A stretch of DNA of 6,557 nucleotides from Chloroflexota bacterium (GTDB lineage: Bacteria; Chloroflexota; Dehalococcoidia; Plut-88900): NCBI GenBank assembly GCA_022566235.1, contig JADFJI010000134.1, positions 1 to 6,557 of the forward strand. Direction: 5' to 3'. The notes beneath the pieces were generated by a model. That model searched no databases. It worked only from the letters and a program-made list of their open reading frames with translations, and was not told the DNA's origin. This document shows positions 1-5,478 of this stretch, one piece after another. The stretch's first letter is position 1. The number at the start of each line of letters is the position of its first letter. Position numbers and translations under genes: made by a program.

Positions 1-559
1 TATCGAAGTCGTAGTCCAGGTCGTTGAAGATATCCTCGTCGGGGTGGAAGGTGATCTTGGTGCCGTGGCCCTCGGCCTCGCCCAGCTTCATCAGAGGTCC
101 TGTGGCAATACCCTTCTTGAATTCCTGGGCGTATGCCATGCCATCCCGTTTGACCTCCGCCCTGAGGTGGGAGGAGAGAGCGTTGACTACGGAGGCCCCT
201 ACGCCGTGGAGGCCTCCCGACACCTTGTAACCGCCTCCGCCGAACTTTGCCCCGGCGTGGAGGATGGTCAGCACCGTTTCCAGGGCGGAGAGGCCTGTGG
301 TGGGGTGTTTCTCGGTGGGAATGCCCCGTCCGTCGTCGGAGCTGGTCACCGATCCGTCCCGGTGGATGGTGATATCTATGCGGTCGCAGAACCCGGCCAT
401 GGCCTCGTCCACCGAGTTGTCTACGATCTCGAATATGAGGTGGTGGAGGCCCCGGTGATCGGTGCTGCCGATGTACATACCCGGGCGTCGCCTTACTGCC
501 TCCAGACCTTCCAGGACCTGGATATCCGCTGCGGTGTATTCGGTTTGTTTTGCTTTCAT
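1..559 (-). CDS. gyrB: DNA gyrase subunit B, N-terminal part (truncated by window edge)
   Basis: GyrB is the ATPase subunit of DNA gyrase, which pairs with GyrA to introduce negative supercoils. The visible 186 codons cover most of the GHKL ATPase domain. The opening matches the family: YTAADIQVLEGLEAVRRRPGMYIG at residues 8-31 is the usual GyrB start. EIVDNSVDEA follows, with catalytic Glu44 and Mg-binding Asn48. The adenine-binding DDGRGIP segment is at residues 75-81, and the ATP-lid motif SGGLHGVGASVVNAL at 114-128. The ATG at 559 is the first possible start, because an in-frame TAG lies three codons upstream. The AGAGGG before it sits only 2 nt from the ATG, closer than usual. The C-terminal transducer, TOPRIM and tail regions lie outside the window. 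ParE is a paralogous alternative, but GyrB is favoured by the opening motif. Confidence 0.95.
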   Translation of the reverse strand, partial: MKAKQTEYTAADIQVLEGLEAVRRRPGMYIGSTDHRGLHHLIFEIVDNSVDEAMAGFCDRIDITIHRDGSVTSSDDGRGIPTEKHPTTGLSALETVLTILHAGAKFGGGGYKVSGGLHGVGASVVNALSSHLRAEVKRDGMAYAQEFKKGIATGPLMKLGEAEGHGTKITFHPDEDIFNDLDYDFD

Positions 560-716
560 TGCCCTCTATTCAGTCAATAGATGTTGCTAGATTCGCCGAC
601 TCATACGGGCCAGAACGATTATGGGCATAAATATCCTTTTCGTCGCCATAAAACCGGCGCCAAGGGTTGGTTAGAATACTCCAACTGTACGGCTGATGAG
701 ACAAGGGGCGAGATGG

Positions 717-743
717 CACACCCCGTGGGGCTTCCCCGGTGTT
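717..743. other. Hairpin in the gyrB leader region
   Basis: ACACC (718-722) pairs with GGTGT (738-742), and inside it GGGG (727-730) pairs with CCCC (734-737) around a CTT loop, leaving CCGT bulged. It would lie in the leader of a gyrB transcript started near 840. No U-tract follows on either strand, so it is not an ordinary terminator. Confidence 0.3.
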
Positions 744-846
744 TGAAAGGCTTGTCCAGGAATGGAGGGACATTACGGAACTCGGGTCATAAATTACAGA
801 AAACAAAGCTAAAAGAAGGACTCGGTTTTAAAACTAAATCAAATAT

Positions 847-855
847 ATTGTATCA
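847..855 (-). promoter_or_regulatory. Candidate extended -10 promoter for gyrB
   Basis: On the minus strand TGATACAAT reads as an extended -10 (TGn followed by TACAAT, 5 of 6 to consensus). No good -35 lies 16-18 nt upstream, as is common for extended -10 promoters. It sits in the most AT-rich part of the window and would give a leader of about 280 nt before gyrB. A weaker alternative nearer the gene is CATAAT on the minus strand around 617-622, with a 3-of-6 -35. Assignment by eye only. Confidence 0.4.
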
Positions 856-863
856 CATCAGTA

Positions 864-877
864 GCTACATTAGTAGC
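864..877 (-). promoter_or_regulatory. Inverted repeat over the gyrB promoter -35 region
   Basis: GCTAC-ATTA-GTAGC is a perfect 5-bp inverted repeat with a 4-nt spacer, and it overlaps an 8-nt palindrome GTAGCTAC (861-868). It lies just upstream of the TGATACAAT element, where a repressor or activator could act. It could equally be chance in AT-rich DNA. Confidence 0.25.
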
Positions 878-930
878 CTTTGAGGAGAGAGGTGTGGGAA
901 ATTCGACCCATTGTGAAGCCCTGCGCAATG

Positions 931-959
931 TTGACATAACCGAGGGTGGGCTTTAACAT
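931..959 (+). promoter_or_regulatory. Sigma-70-type promoter for the plus-strand RNA
   Basis: A perfect -35 TTGACA (931-936) is followed after exactly 17 nt by TAACAT (954-959), which matches 4 of 6 bases of the -10 consensus. The predicted start is near 966. Immediately upstream, 909-915 and 924-930 form a 7-bp inverted repeat (CATTGTG/CGCAATG, one G-U as RNA) abutting the -35, a possible operator. This is the best promoter match in the window, and no conventional plus-strand gene follows it. Confidence 0.6.
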
Positions 960-1007
960 TAGAGTGCCCTAGGGACTACGGGAAGGATCCTGAGAGAGGA
1001 GGGGCGA

Positions 1008-1079
1008 ATGAAGAGGATACATCTTCTGTTCTGTCGCCTCGAAATCGATTGTACAGGCCTCGCTGGTGGTGGGGGATAG
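1008..1079 (+). CDS. Possible 23-residue small ORF inside the plus-strand RNA
   Basis: A perfect AGGAGG (997-1002) lies 5 nt before an ATG opening a 23-codon frame that ends with TAG at 1077-1079. The predicted peptide begins MKRIHLLFC and ends in four glycines. It is basic at the start with a short hydrophobic stretch, too short to call a membrane segment. Start and ribosome site lie about 30-45 nt into the predicted transcript, as expected for a real leader ORF. Codons 7-11 fall in the long 1027-1040 helix, so translation and folding would compete. No known peptide is recognised, and the match could be chance in purine-rich sequence. Confidence 0.3.
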   Translation: MKRIHLLFCRLEIDCTGLAGGGG

Positions 1080-1233
1080 GCTGTAGCTAGGTTGGAGGAG
1101 GCACCAGCGGGGAGTCAGGATGTCGCCTCCCGGCTCTAAATTTTAGGGGTATTCGCTTAGGCGAGCCCGCTCCGGTAGTGATCACCGGGATAACAAGGCC
1201 AGGGGCGACAGGGCATTTTAATCTATCGATATT

Positions 1234-1268
1234 GAGGCCTGGATGCGCCAGCATCCAGGCCTCTTTCT
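1234..1268 (+). terminator. Intrinsic terminator of the plus-strand RNA
   Basis: A perfect 13-bp stem (1234-1246 with 1251-1263) with a GCCA loop is followed by TTTCTGTT, a short U-tract in the plus direction. In the minus direction the stem is followed by CAATATCG with no U-run, so plus-strand use is favoured. It may still act as a shared barrier for the convergent minus-strand operon ending at 1298. Confidence 0.7.
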
Positions 1269-1297
1269 GTTGAACCTGACCTTTGGGGAGAGCCTAT

Positions 1298-1567
1298 CTA
1301 GGCAAACCCCCGAAGCAGGGCCCGTATCCCGGGTGCCGACGCCCGAGCTGCCTCACTAAGGCCCGCTATGTCCTCTGCCGACATGATAGACGGGCCCCGG
1401 CCGAAGCGGCCCGTGTGATAGTAGCAGAACCTCAGGACCTGGGACCCGTCCTCGAACTCGAGTAGCTGGATGGTCGGCTCCCAGTGGGGCCTGGGGATGC
1501 TCACCTCTTCGACCACCTGTCCCCGGCCCCAGGGCAGGTTAAAGGGTCTTGGTAGTTTTCTATCCAT
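1298..1567 (-). CDS. Conserved-looking hypothetical protein, 89 aa
   Basis: An 89-residue protein with no signal peptide or membrane segment. The central block LLEFEDGSQVLRFCYYHTGRFGRGP (residues 35-59) looks like a small beta-rich fold. It is followed by an amphipathic helical tail (MSAEDIAGLSEAARASAPGIRALLRGF) whose style resembles short uncharacterised proteins of Chloroflexota; that resemblance is from memory and unverified. The start is supported by GGAG (1573-1576 on the plus strand as CTCC) 5 nt before the ATG. It follows ruvA by 72 nt on the same strand and probably ends the yebC-ruvC-ruvA unit, just before the terminator hairpin at 1234-1263. No catalytic motif is evident and no function is assigned. 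Confidence 0.75.
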   Translation of the reverse strand: MDRKLPRPFNLPWGRGQVVEEVSIPRPHWEPTIQLLEFEDGSQVLRFCYYHTGRFGRGPSIMSAEDIAGLSEAARASAPGIRALLRGFA

Positions 1568-1639
1568 TATTGCTCCGGGACTTCGATTGGCGGCAATTAG
1601 CGATACAGCTGTGGAGGGCGTACGTTTGCGGCCCGGGGC

Positions 1640-2221
1640 CTATCCCGTCCCCAGGCTTTGGAGCACAGCCCGTACCTTCTCCTCTAGTGGGGCGTCGGGT
1701 TCTAGGCGCACCCTGGAGATGGCCGTCCTGGCCTCCGAGGGAGCGTATCCCAGGGCGGAAAGGGCGGCGACCACTTCGTCATAGTCAGGCCCCGGAATGC
1801 CCACGGCCTCGCCCCACTCCCTCTCCAGCTTGCCTTTCAGCTCCAGCACCAGCCTTCCCGCCATCTTCTTCCCCAGGCCGCTGACCTGGGTCAGCTGCTG
1901 GGTGTCTCCGCCGGCGATGGCTACGGCCAAGCTCCGGGGGGACATGGCGGAAAGAAGGGCAAGGGCCAGCTTCGGCCCTATTCCGCTGACCCCGATCAGG
2001 GTAACGAAGAGGTCTCGCTCATCGGTGGTGGCGAAGCCGTAGAGGGCCAGCACGTCCTCTTTCACATGCAGGTAGGTGTGTAGACGGACCCGGTCACCGG
2101 GGCTGCCAAGTACGCTGATGGTGGAGGTGGGCGAAAAGACCTGCAGGCTCATGGGCCCGATGTTGATGGCGACCTGATCGGGGCCAAGGGACTCCAGCAC
2201 ACCTTGCAGGCTGTATATCAA
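1640..2221 (-). CDS. ruvA: Holliday junction branch migration protein RuvA
   Basis: RuvA binds four-way junctions as a tetramer and loads the RuvB motor. The 193 residues match the usual family length. The order is an N-terminal OB-fold (about 1-62), a tandem helix-hairpin-helix domain, and a C-terminal RuvB-contacting domain (about 147-193, DYDEVVAALSALGYAPSEA). The two HhH motifs are GVSGIGPKLAL (77-87) and VSGLGKKMAGRLVLELK (113-129). Glu55-Asp56, the acidic pin that shapes junction DNA in E. coli RuvA, is present at the same numbers. The start is a TTG at 2219-2221: it gives the canonical MIYSLQG opening, and AGAGG lies 7 nt upstream. The reading frame stays open further upstream through ruvC, but that extension has no RuvA homology. 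ruvC ends 10 nt upstream. Confidence 0.93.
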   Translation of the reverse strand: MIYSLQGVLESLGPDQVAINIGPMSLQVFSPTSTISVLGSPGDRVRLHTYLHVKEDVLALYGFATTDERDLFVTLIGVSGIGPKLALALLSAMSPRSLAVAIAGGDTQQLTQVSGLGKKMAGRLVLELKGKLEREWGEAVGIPGPDYDEVVAALSALGYAPSEARTAISRVRLEPDAPLEEKVRAVLQSLGTG

Positions 2222-2234
2222 CCCTCTACCTCTA
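2222..2234 (-). promoter_or_regulatory. ruvA ribosome site overlapping the ruvC stop codon
   Basis: On the minus strand the ruvC stop TAG is the first part of TAGAGG, whose AGAGG is the Shine-Dalgarno for ruvA, 7 nt before the TTG start. This fixes the ruvA start in the absence of an ATG and implies translational coupling of ruvC to ruvA. Confidence 0.65.
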
Positions 2235-2729
2235 GGCGTTCTGTGATAGGAGCCGGTCCAGTGAGGTCTGGCGCAGATGACAGAGGGCCACCGCGATGGC
2301 GTCCGAAGCGTCCAGGGGCTCCGGCGATGCGCTGAGACCCAGTTGCAGTCGCACCATCTCCTGGACCTGCTTCTTGTCGCTGCCACCGTAGCTGGTGACG
2401 GCCTGTTTGACCTGCCTGGGAGCATAGTGGGACACCGGTGCTCCGAGGCTGGTCGCCGCCAGGACGGCGATGGCCTTGGCCTCTCCAACCATCATGGCGG
2501 AGCGCACGTTCCGGTGCACGAAGGGCTCTTCGACGGCCACCTGGTCGGGCCGGTACTCCTTGACCAGCTCAAGCAGGGCCGAGTAGAGCCGTTGCAGCCG
2601 TTTCTCTATGGACAGGTTGGGTGACGCCTCCACGACGCCACACCTGACCAGGGTCAGGCCGTCATCGGTCTCGTCCAGGAACCCGTAGCCCATCTTGATG
2701 GTGCCCGGGTCTATGCCCAGGACCCTCAT
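2232..2729 (-). CDS. ruvC: Holliday junction resolvase RuvC
   Basis: RuvC is the dimeric endonuclease that cuts Holliday junctions symmetrically, working with RuvAB in recombinational repair. The protein has 165 residues, the normal length, with an RNase H-like fold. The four acidic metal-binding residues are visible: Asp7 in MRVLGIDPGT, Glu67 in VAVEEPF (E. coli Glu66), and Asp140 and Asp143 in LDASDAIAVALCH. The helix region NVRSAMMVGEAKA (74-86) and the basic loop GSDKKQVQEMV (116-126) also fit the family. The ATG at 2729 is preceded by GAGGGG with an 8-nt gap. It lies between yebC (106-nt gap with hairpins) and ruvA (10-nt gap) on one strand, so co-transcription is likely. No unusual residues were seen. 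Confidence 0.96.
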   Translation of the reverse strand: MRVLGIDPGTIKMGYGFLDETDDGLTLVRCGVVEASPNLSIEKRLQRLYSALLELVKEYRPDQVAVEEPFVHRNVRSAMMVGEAKAIAVLAATSLGAPVSHYAPRQVKQAVTSYGGSDKKQVQEMVRLQLGLSASPEPLDASDAIAVALCHLRQTSLDRLLSQNA

Positions 2730-2750
2730 GAGTGTTGCCCCTCGCCCGAA

Positions 2751-2817
2751 TCCCGACTCGCCGGGACTCGGACGCGTCCGTTAAAGGGCATTTTGGCATG
2801 GGCCCGCGGGCCCATGT
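2751..2817. repeat. Three palindromes/hairpins in the yebC-ruvC gap
   Basis: The gap between yebC and ruvC holds three inverted repeats in a row. TCCCG/CGGGA (2751-2755 with 2762-2766) has a 6-nt loop. CGGACGCGTCCG (2769-2780) is a perfect 12-nt palindrome. 2797-2816 is a perfect 20-nt palindrome of G/C runs flanked by CATG. None is followed by a U-tract on the minus strand (CCAAAATG follows the largest). They could be a transcription-attenuating or RNA-processing region, or a protein-binding site; role unknown. Confidence 0.5.
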
Positions 2818-2835
2818 GGCTAAGGGAGGCCAGGG

Positions 2836-3591
2836 TTAGCTCTCTTCCTGGTAGGCTTTCAGGGCCTCGGGGGGAAAGTCAGCGTTGCTGAACACCCGCT
2901 GAATATCGTCCAGGGCCTCCAGCTTGTCCATGAGCTTGAGGGCGTGTAGAGCCGCCTTCTCGTCCAGCTCGATGATATTTTTAGGCACCATGGCGAGGTC
3001 AGCAGATTCGATGGATACCTGCTGCTCCAGGGCCGCCTTAACCGGCTCCAGGTCCTCGGGTCGGGTGAAGACCTCCAGGGAGGAGTCCTCTATCTTGACA
3101 TCCTCGGCCCCGGCGTCGATGGCCAGTAGCGCCACCTCCTCCACCCTGTCTCCGCAGGACTCGATCAGGATCACCCCTTTGGAATCGAAGTTCCAGGAGA
3201 CGGAGCCGGCTTCAGCCATAGTTCCACCGTTTCGAGTCAGGGTGCTGCGGACCTCGGCCACGGTCCTGTTGCGGTTATCGGTCACTGCCTGGAGGAGAAG
3301 GGCGGCGCCCCCGGGCCCGTACCCCTCGTACATCACCTCGATGAACTCCACCCCGTCGTTGCCCTGGCCCGAGGCTTTCTTGATGGCCCGGTCTATGTTA
3401 TCAAGGGGCATGTTGCCGTCTTTGGCCCTCTGGACGGCGAAGCGGAGCCGGATATTGGCCTCGGTATCGGGGCCTCCCTGGCGGACCGCCGCCGCTATCT
3501 CCCGGCCCAGCTTGGTGAACAGCTGGCTTCTACGGGCATCGTTTAGGCCTTTCTGCCTCTTTATGGTGGACCATTTGGAGTGACCGGACAT
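2836..3591 (-). CDS. yebC: YebC/PmpR (TACO1) family protein
   Basis: A 251-residue member of the YebC/TACO1 family, matching the usual length. The N-terminal signature is intact: MSGHSKWSTIKRQKG then ARRSQLFTKLGREI (residues 19-32), NIRLRFAVQRAKDGNMPLDNIDRAIKK (46-72), and YEGYGPGGAALL (88-99). NRNRTVAEVRSTLTRNGG (106-123) and GSVSWNF (129-135) follow. The family has been described as DNA-binding transcription regulators and, more recently, as ribosome-associated factors relieving stalls at proline runs; the sequence does not decide between these. The ATG at 3591 has a perfect AGGAGG (3601-3606 on the plus strand as CCTCCT) 9 nt upstream. It appears to lead the unit yebC-ruvC-ruvA, an order I associate with Dehalococcoidia. 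No defects seen. Confidence 0.95.
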   Translation of the reverse strand: MSGHSKWSTIKRQKGLNDARRSQLFTKLGREIAAAVRQGGPDTEANIRLRFAVQRAKDGNMPLDNIDRAIKKASGQGNDGVEFIEVMYEGYGPGGAALLLQAVTDNRNRTVAEVRSTLTRNGGTMAEAGSVSWNFDSKGVILIESCGDRVEEVALLAIDAGAEDVKIEDSSLEVFTRPEDLEPVKAALEQQVSIESADLAMVPKNIIELDEKAALHALKLMDKLEALDDIQRVFSNADFPPEALKAYQEES

Positions 3592-3642
3592 ATCTATACA
3601 CCTCCTAGAAAGGGCCTACAAGAGGGATACGATAACAACTAC

Positions 3643-3648
3643 ATTATA
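3643..3648 (-). promoter_or_regulatory. Candidate -10 of the yebC promoter
   Basis: The minus strand carries a perfect TATAAT (plus-strand ATTATA) 51 nt before the yebC start, implying a leader of about 45 nt. No convincing -35 lies 16-18 nt upstream; that stretch is GC-rich and contains the palindrome GAGCGCTC (3664-3671). A promoter is expected here because a hairpin separates yebC from the preceding operon. Confidence 0.45.
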
Positions 3649-3683
3649 CATTTTCGGGGCGAGGAGCGCTCTTCTCACGGCAC

Positions 3684-3714
3684 TATCGGGGCCGAAGAGG
3701 CCCAGGCCCCGATA
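3684..3714 (-). terminator. Hairpin after the phosphohistidine-domain gene, possible terminator
   Basis: A perfect 10-bp stem (3684-3693 with 3705-3714) encloses an 11-nt loop, 44 nt past the stop codon of the upstream minus-strand gene. The minus strand continues with GTGCCGTG, so there is no U-tract. It may be a factor-assisted terminator or an mRNA 3'-end stabiliser rather than a classical intrinsic terminator. Confidence 0.4.
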
Positions 3715-3757
3715 TGTCTGGGCTGGAGGCGGCTCTTCTAAATCATCGTCAGGCTGT

Positions 3758-5446
3758 CTATGAGATGATACGGACCTCTCCGGCGTCCCCATCCACTTCC
3801 AGGGTCTGGCCGTCCTGAATGACGGATGTGGCCCTGCCGGTGCCAACGACGGCGGGGATGTTGTACTCCCGGGCCACGATGGCGCAGTGGCATAAGACGC
3901 CGCCCGCATCGGTGACGACGGCAGCGGCGGTGGCGAAGAGGGGTGTCCAGGCCGGCATCGTCGACGGCGCGACCAAAATGTCTCCCTTTTGTAGCTTGCC
4001 CGACTGGGCCAAAGAGAGAATGACCCTGGCCGGGCCCCGGGCAAGGCCCCGGGAACCAGCATTGCCTTTTATGACATTGGGCTCGGAAGGCTCCTGGGGC
4101 GGCATTCCAAAGAACCTGCCCATTGCACGCCCCATAGGATCATCCGGTGGAGGCCCGGGTGGCTGGGTCCCGAGGACTGGGGGTGGTTGGATCCTGCGGA
4201 AGTGGTCCATCTCAGCCTTGCGTTGGGCCACCACATCACGCCGGTCTCCCTGGGGCAGCCCGGAGCCCGTCTCCCGCAGCTCATCAGAGGTCAGGTAGAC
4301 GACGTCTTCAGGGTCCTCAATCACCCCGGCCTGTGTAAAGCGACGCCCGAACTCTAGTAACACCTGCCGCACCTTGTACATTCCCCGCTGGTCCATCCAG
4401 TGATTGTGGTCTTCCTGGATAATGGTCCCATCCTGGGCAGCTTTGAGTAGGAAGTCGAACTGCTCTACCACGGGTTGTGGGTATCCTTTGATATCGGCGC
4501 GAGCCTGGGCAATCGAGCGCTCTCGTTCTTCGGACAGGGCGGCGAGCTCGGCGGAAAGATCGCGGTCAGGTTGCGCTAGGAATGCCTTTAAATTCCTGAT
4601 GGGCGTGGTCGGGTCCTCGATCCAGCCGGGGCAACCCATCTCGGCAAAAACGTCTGTCCGCTGCCCGTACTCCTCCAGATAGGCGTGCAGCTCCTTTAAG
4701 AAGCCCCGCGCTTCAGGAGCATTCTCTAATGTGGTAAGGACATCGGAAGTCTCTTTCTCGGCCAGAATTCTATGTACTGCCGGAGAAACCAGGGCTTTTC
4801 GACTCAATTCCCAGAGGGCGTGGTCTCCCTCCACCGTCTTATTCCCAAACCCCTGTAGAAGCCGATAGGCATCCAGGCCTCGCTCCTCTCCGAACAGCTC
4901 CTGGTAGATCTCCTGAAACAGGCTGGGGGAGAGAAGGAAGGGAAAGCCAATGAGAAAGTGCATCTCCCACTGGCGTACTAACTTATCCCACGTCTCGTCC
5001 AGATGAGCCAGGAGAGCAGGCATGGAGGCGTTGCGAAGGTCGAAGGTCTCCCAGAAAGCGAGAATCCCTTTGAACTCTGGGAGCACTTCAGAGTCCCACA
5101 ATTCCCAGAGCCGGCCCACGGCGAGTTGCAGGTTAGCCTCTGCTCGCTTACCCTGGGCCTCCATCTCCTCGGGCGGCACTACAGGGAGTATGGTCTTGTA
5201 ATGGTAAGTGTTTATACGGTGATACCTGAGGGTTACAGGCATCCCGTAGACTTTACCAGCTAGCCTGAACCCTTCGTTAATGGCTTCCCCCACCCTTACC
5301 ATGATGGGGGTTGTCGGCTCAGGAAAGTGCATGGGGTCCGTCTGCCAGAACAGGCCCTCGTCCTCCGGGTTTTCCCAGGTGACGGGGAAATTGGAAGGTG
5401 GCGGGATGGGGGTTGGGGCCTCATGGCCCTCGGGTGCAGCTGTCAT
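3758..5446 (-). CDS. PEP-utilising phosphotransferase half: middle substrate domain plus swivelling phosphohistidine domain
   Basis: A 562-residue protein of the PEP-synthase/PPDK superfamily lacking the ATP-grasp part, which the gene upstream supplies. Residues 20-400 form a mostly helical middle domain. It includes VTWENPEDEGLFWQTDPMHFPEPTTP (22-47) and the block EDHNHWMDQRGMYKVRQVL (345-363), which continues into DPEDVVYLTSDEL (378-390), familiar from rifampin-phosphotransferase-like proteins. A proline-rich linker (about 420-456) precedes the mobile domain (457-560). GGVLCHCAIVAREYNIPAVVG carries the phospho-accepting His520. No C-terminal PEP/pyruvate TIM barrel follows, so this is not PEP synthase or PPDK. 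By family knowledge, the ATP-grasp partner phosphorylates His520 and the phosphate passes to an acceptor bound by the middle domain. The acceptor is unknown; antibiotic, phenol-like compound or another alcohol are all possible. The start has AGGAGG 4 nt upstream of ATG, and the partner gene ends 32 nt before. Confidence 0.85.
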   Translation of the reverse strand: MTAAPEGHEAPTPIPPPSNFPVTWENPEDEGLFWQTDPMHFPEPTTPIMVRVGEAINEGFRLAGKVYGMPVTLRYHRINTYHYKTILPVVPPEEMEAQGKRAEANLQLAVGRLWELWDSEVLPEFKGILAFWETFDLRNASMPALLAHLDETWDKLVRQWEMHFLIGFPFLLSPSLFQEIYQELFGEERGLDAYRLLQGFGNKTVEGDHALWELSRKALVSPAVHRILAEKETSDVLTTLENAPEARGFLKELHAYLEEYGQRTDVFAEMGCPGWIEDPTTPIRNLKAFLAQPDRDLSAELAALSEERERSIAQARADIKGYPQPVVEQFDFLLKAAQDGTIIQEDHNHWMDQRGMYKVRQVLLEFGRRFTQAGVIEDPEDVVYLTSDELRETGSGLPQGDRRDVVAQRKAEMDHFRRIQPPPVLGTQPPGPPPDDPMGRAMGRFFGMPPQEPSEPNVIKGNAGSRGLARGPARVILSLAQSGKLQKGDILVAPSTMPAWTPLFATAAAVVTDAGGVLCHCAIVAREYNIPAVVGTGRATSVIQDGQTLEVDGDAGEVRIIS

Positions 5447-5478
5447 TGTTCCTCCTTGGAGTAGCTGGTACTGCTAGA

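Larger units (their letters stand above)
560..965. other. Gene-free region upstream of gyrB
   Basis: No convincing gene lies here. Short frames on both strands (including one of 78 codons on the minus strand and one of 100 on the plus) lack ribosome sites, recognisable motifs and coding-like composition. 781-880 is distinctly AT-rich and carries the gyrB promoter candidate. 881-965 is purine-rich and leads into the divergent plus-strand promoter. The region therefore looks like a divergent promoter region between gyrB and the plus-strand RNA. Confidence 0.55.
966..1268 (+). ncRNA. Candidate structured non-coding RNA, about 300 nt, family not recognised
   Basis: The segment is bracketed by a plus-strand promoter and a plus-strand terminator and contains several strong potential helices. 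1027-1040 pairs with 1202-1215 (14 bp including three G-U), closing a large domain. 1058-1068 pairs with 1102-1112 (11 bp, one G-U). Small hairpins are 1010-1014/1022-1026, 1153-1156/1161-1164 (loop TTAG) and 1172-1176/1184-1188 (7-nt loop). The 1010-1026 hairpin directly abuts the long closing helix, which would allow stacking. I looked for hallmark sequences of RNase P RNA, tmRNA, SRP RNA and T-box leaders and did not find them. 6S RNA is not excluded, but the branched shape fits poorly. A short ORF with a strong ribosome site lies inside, so it could be a dual-function RNA or small-protein mRNA. No plus-strand gene follows the terminator, so a riboswitch leader is unlikely. Confidence 0.5.

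Noticed and set aside
44..580. 178-codon plus-strand frame over gyrB
   Set aside because: It is antisense to the clear gyrB N-terminal sequence and has no recognisable motifs of its own.
570..806. 78-codon minus-strand frame just upstream of gyrB
   Set aside because: No ribosome site, no family motif and atypical composition; more likely leader sequence of gyrB.
966..1268. RNase P RNA, tmRNA, SRP RNA or T-box identity for the structured RNA
   Set aside because: Their conserved core sequences (for example GAGGAAAGTCC, the tmRNA tag and acceptor ends, GGAAGGAAGC, AGGGTGGNACCGCG) were not seen in either orientation.
1640..2488. Longer ruvA with an ATG start at 2488
   Set aside because: The extra 89 codons run through ruvC in another frame and have no RuvA similarity. 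The TTG at 2221 gives the canonical N-terminus with a ribosome site.
2924..3583. 219-codon plus-strand frame
   Set aside because: Shadow of yebC, whose complete family signature is on the minus strand.
3616..4062. 148-codon minus-strand frame overlapping the end of the phosphohistidine-domain gene
   Set aside because: Out-of-frame shadow of the intact mobile domain (GGVLCHCAIVARE); it does not restore any domain and is not evidence of a frameshift.
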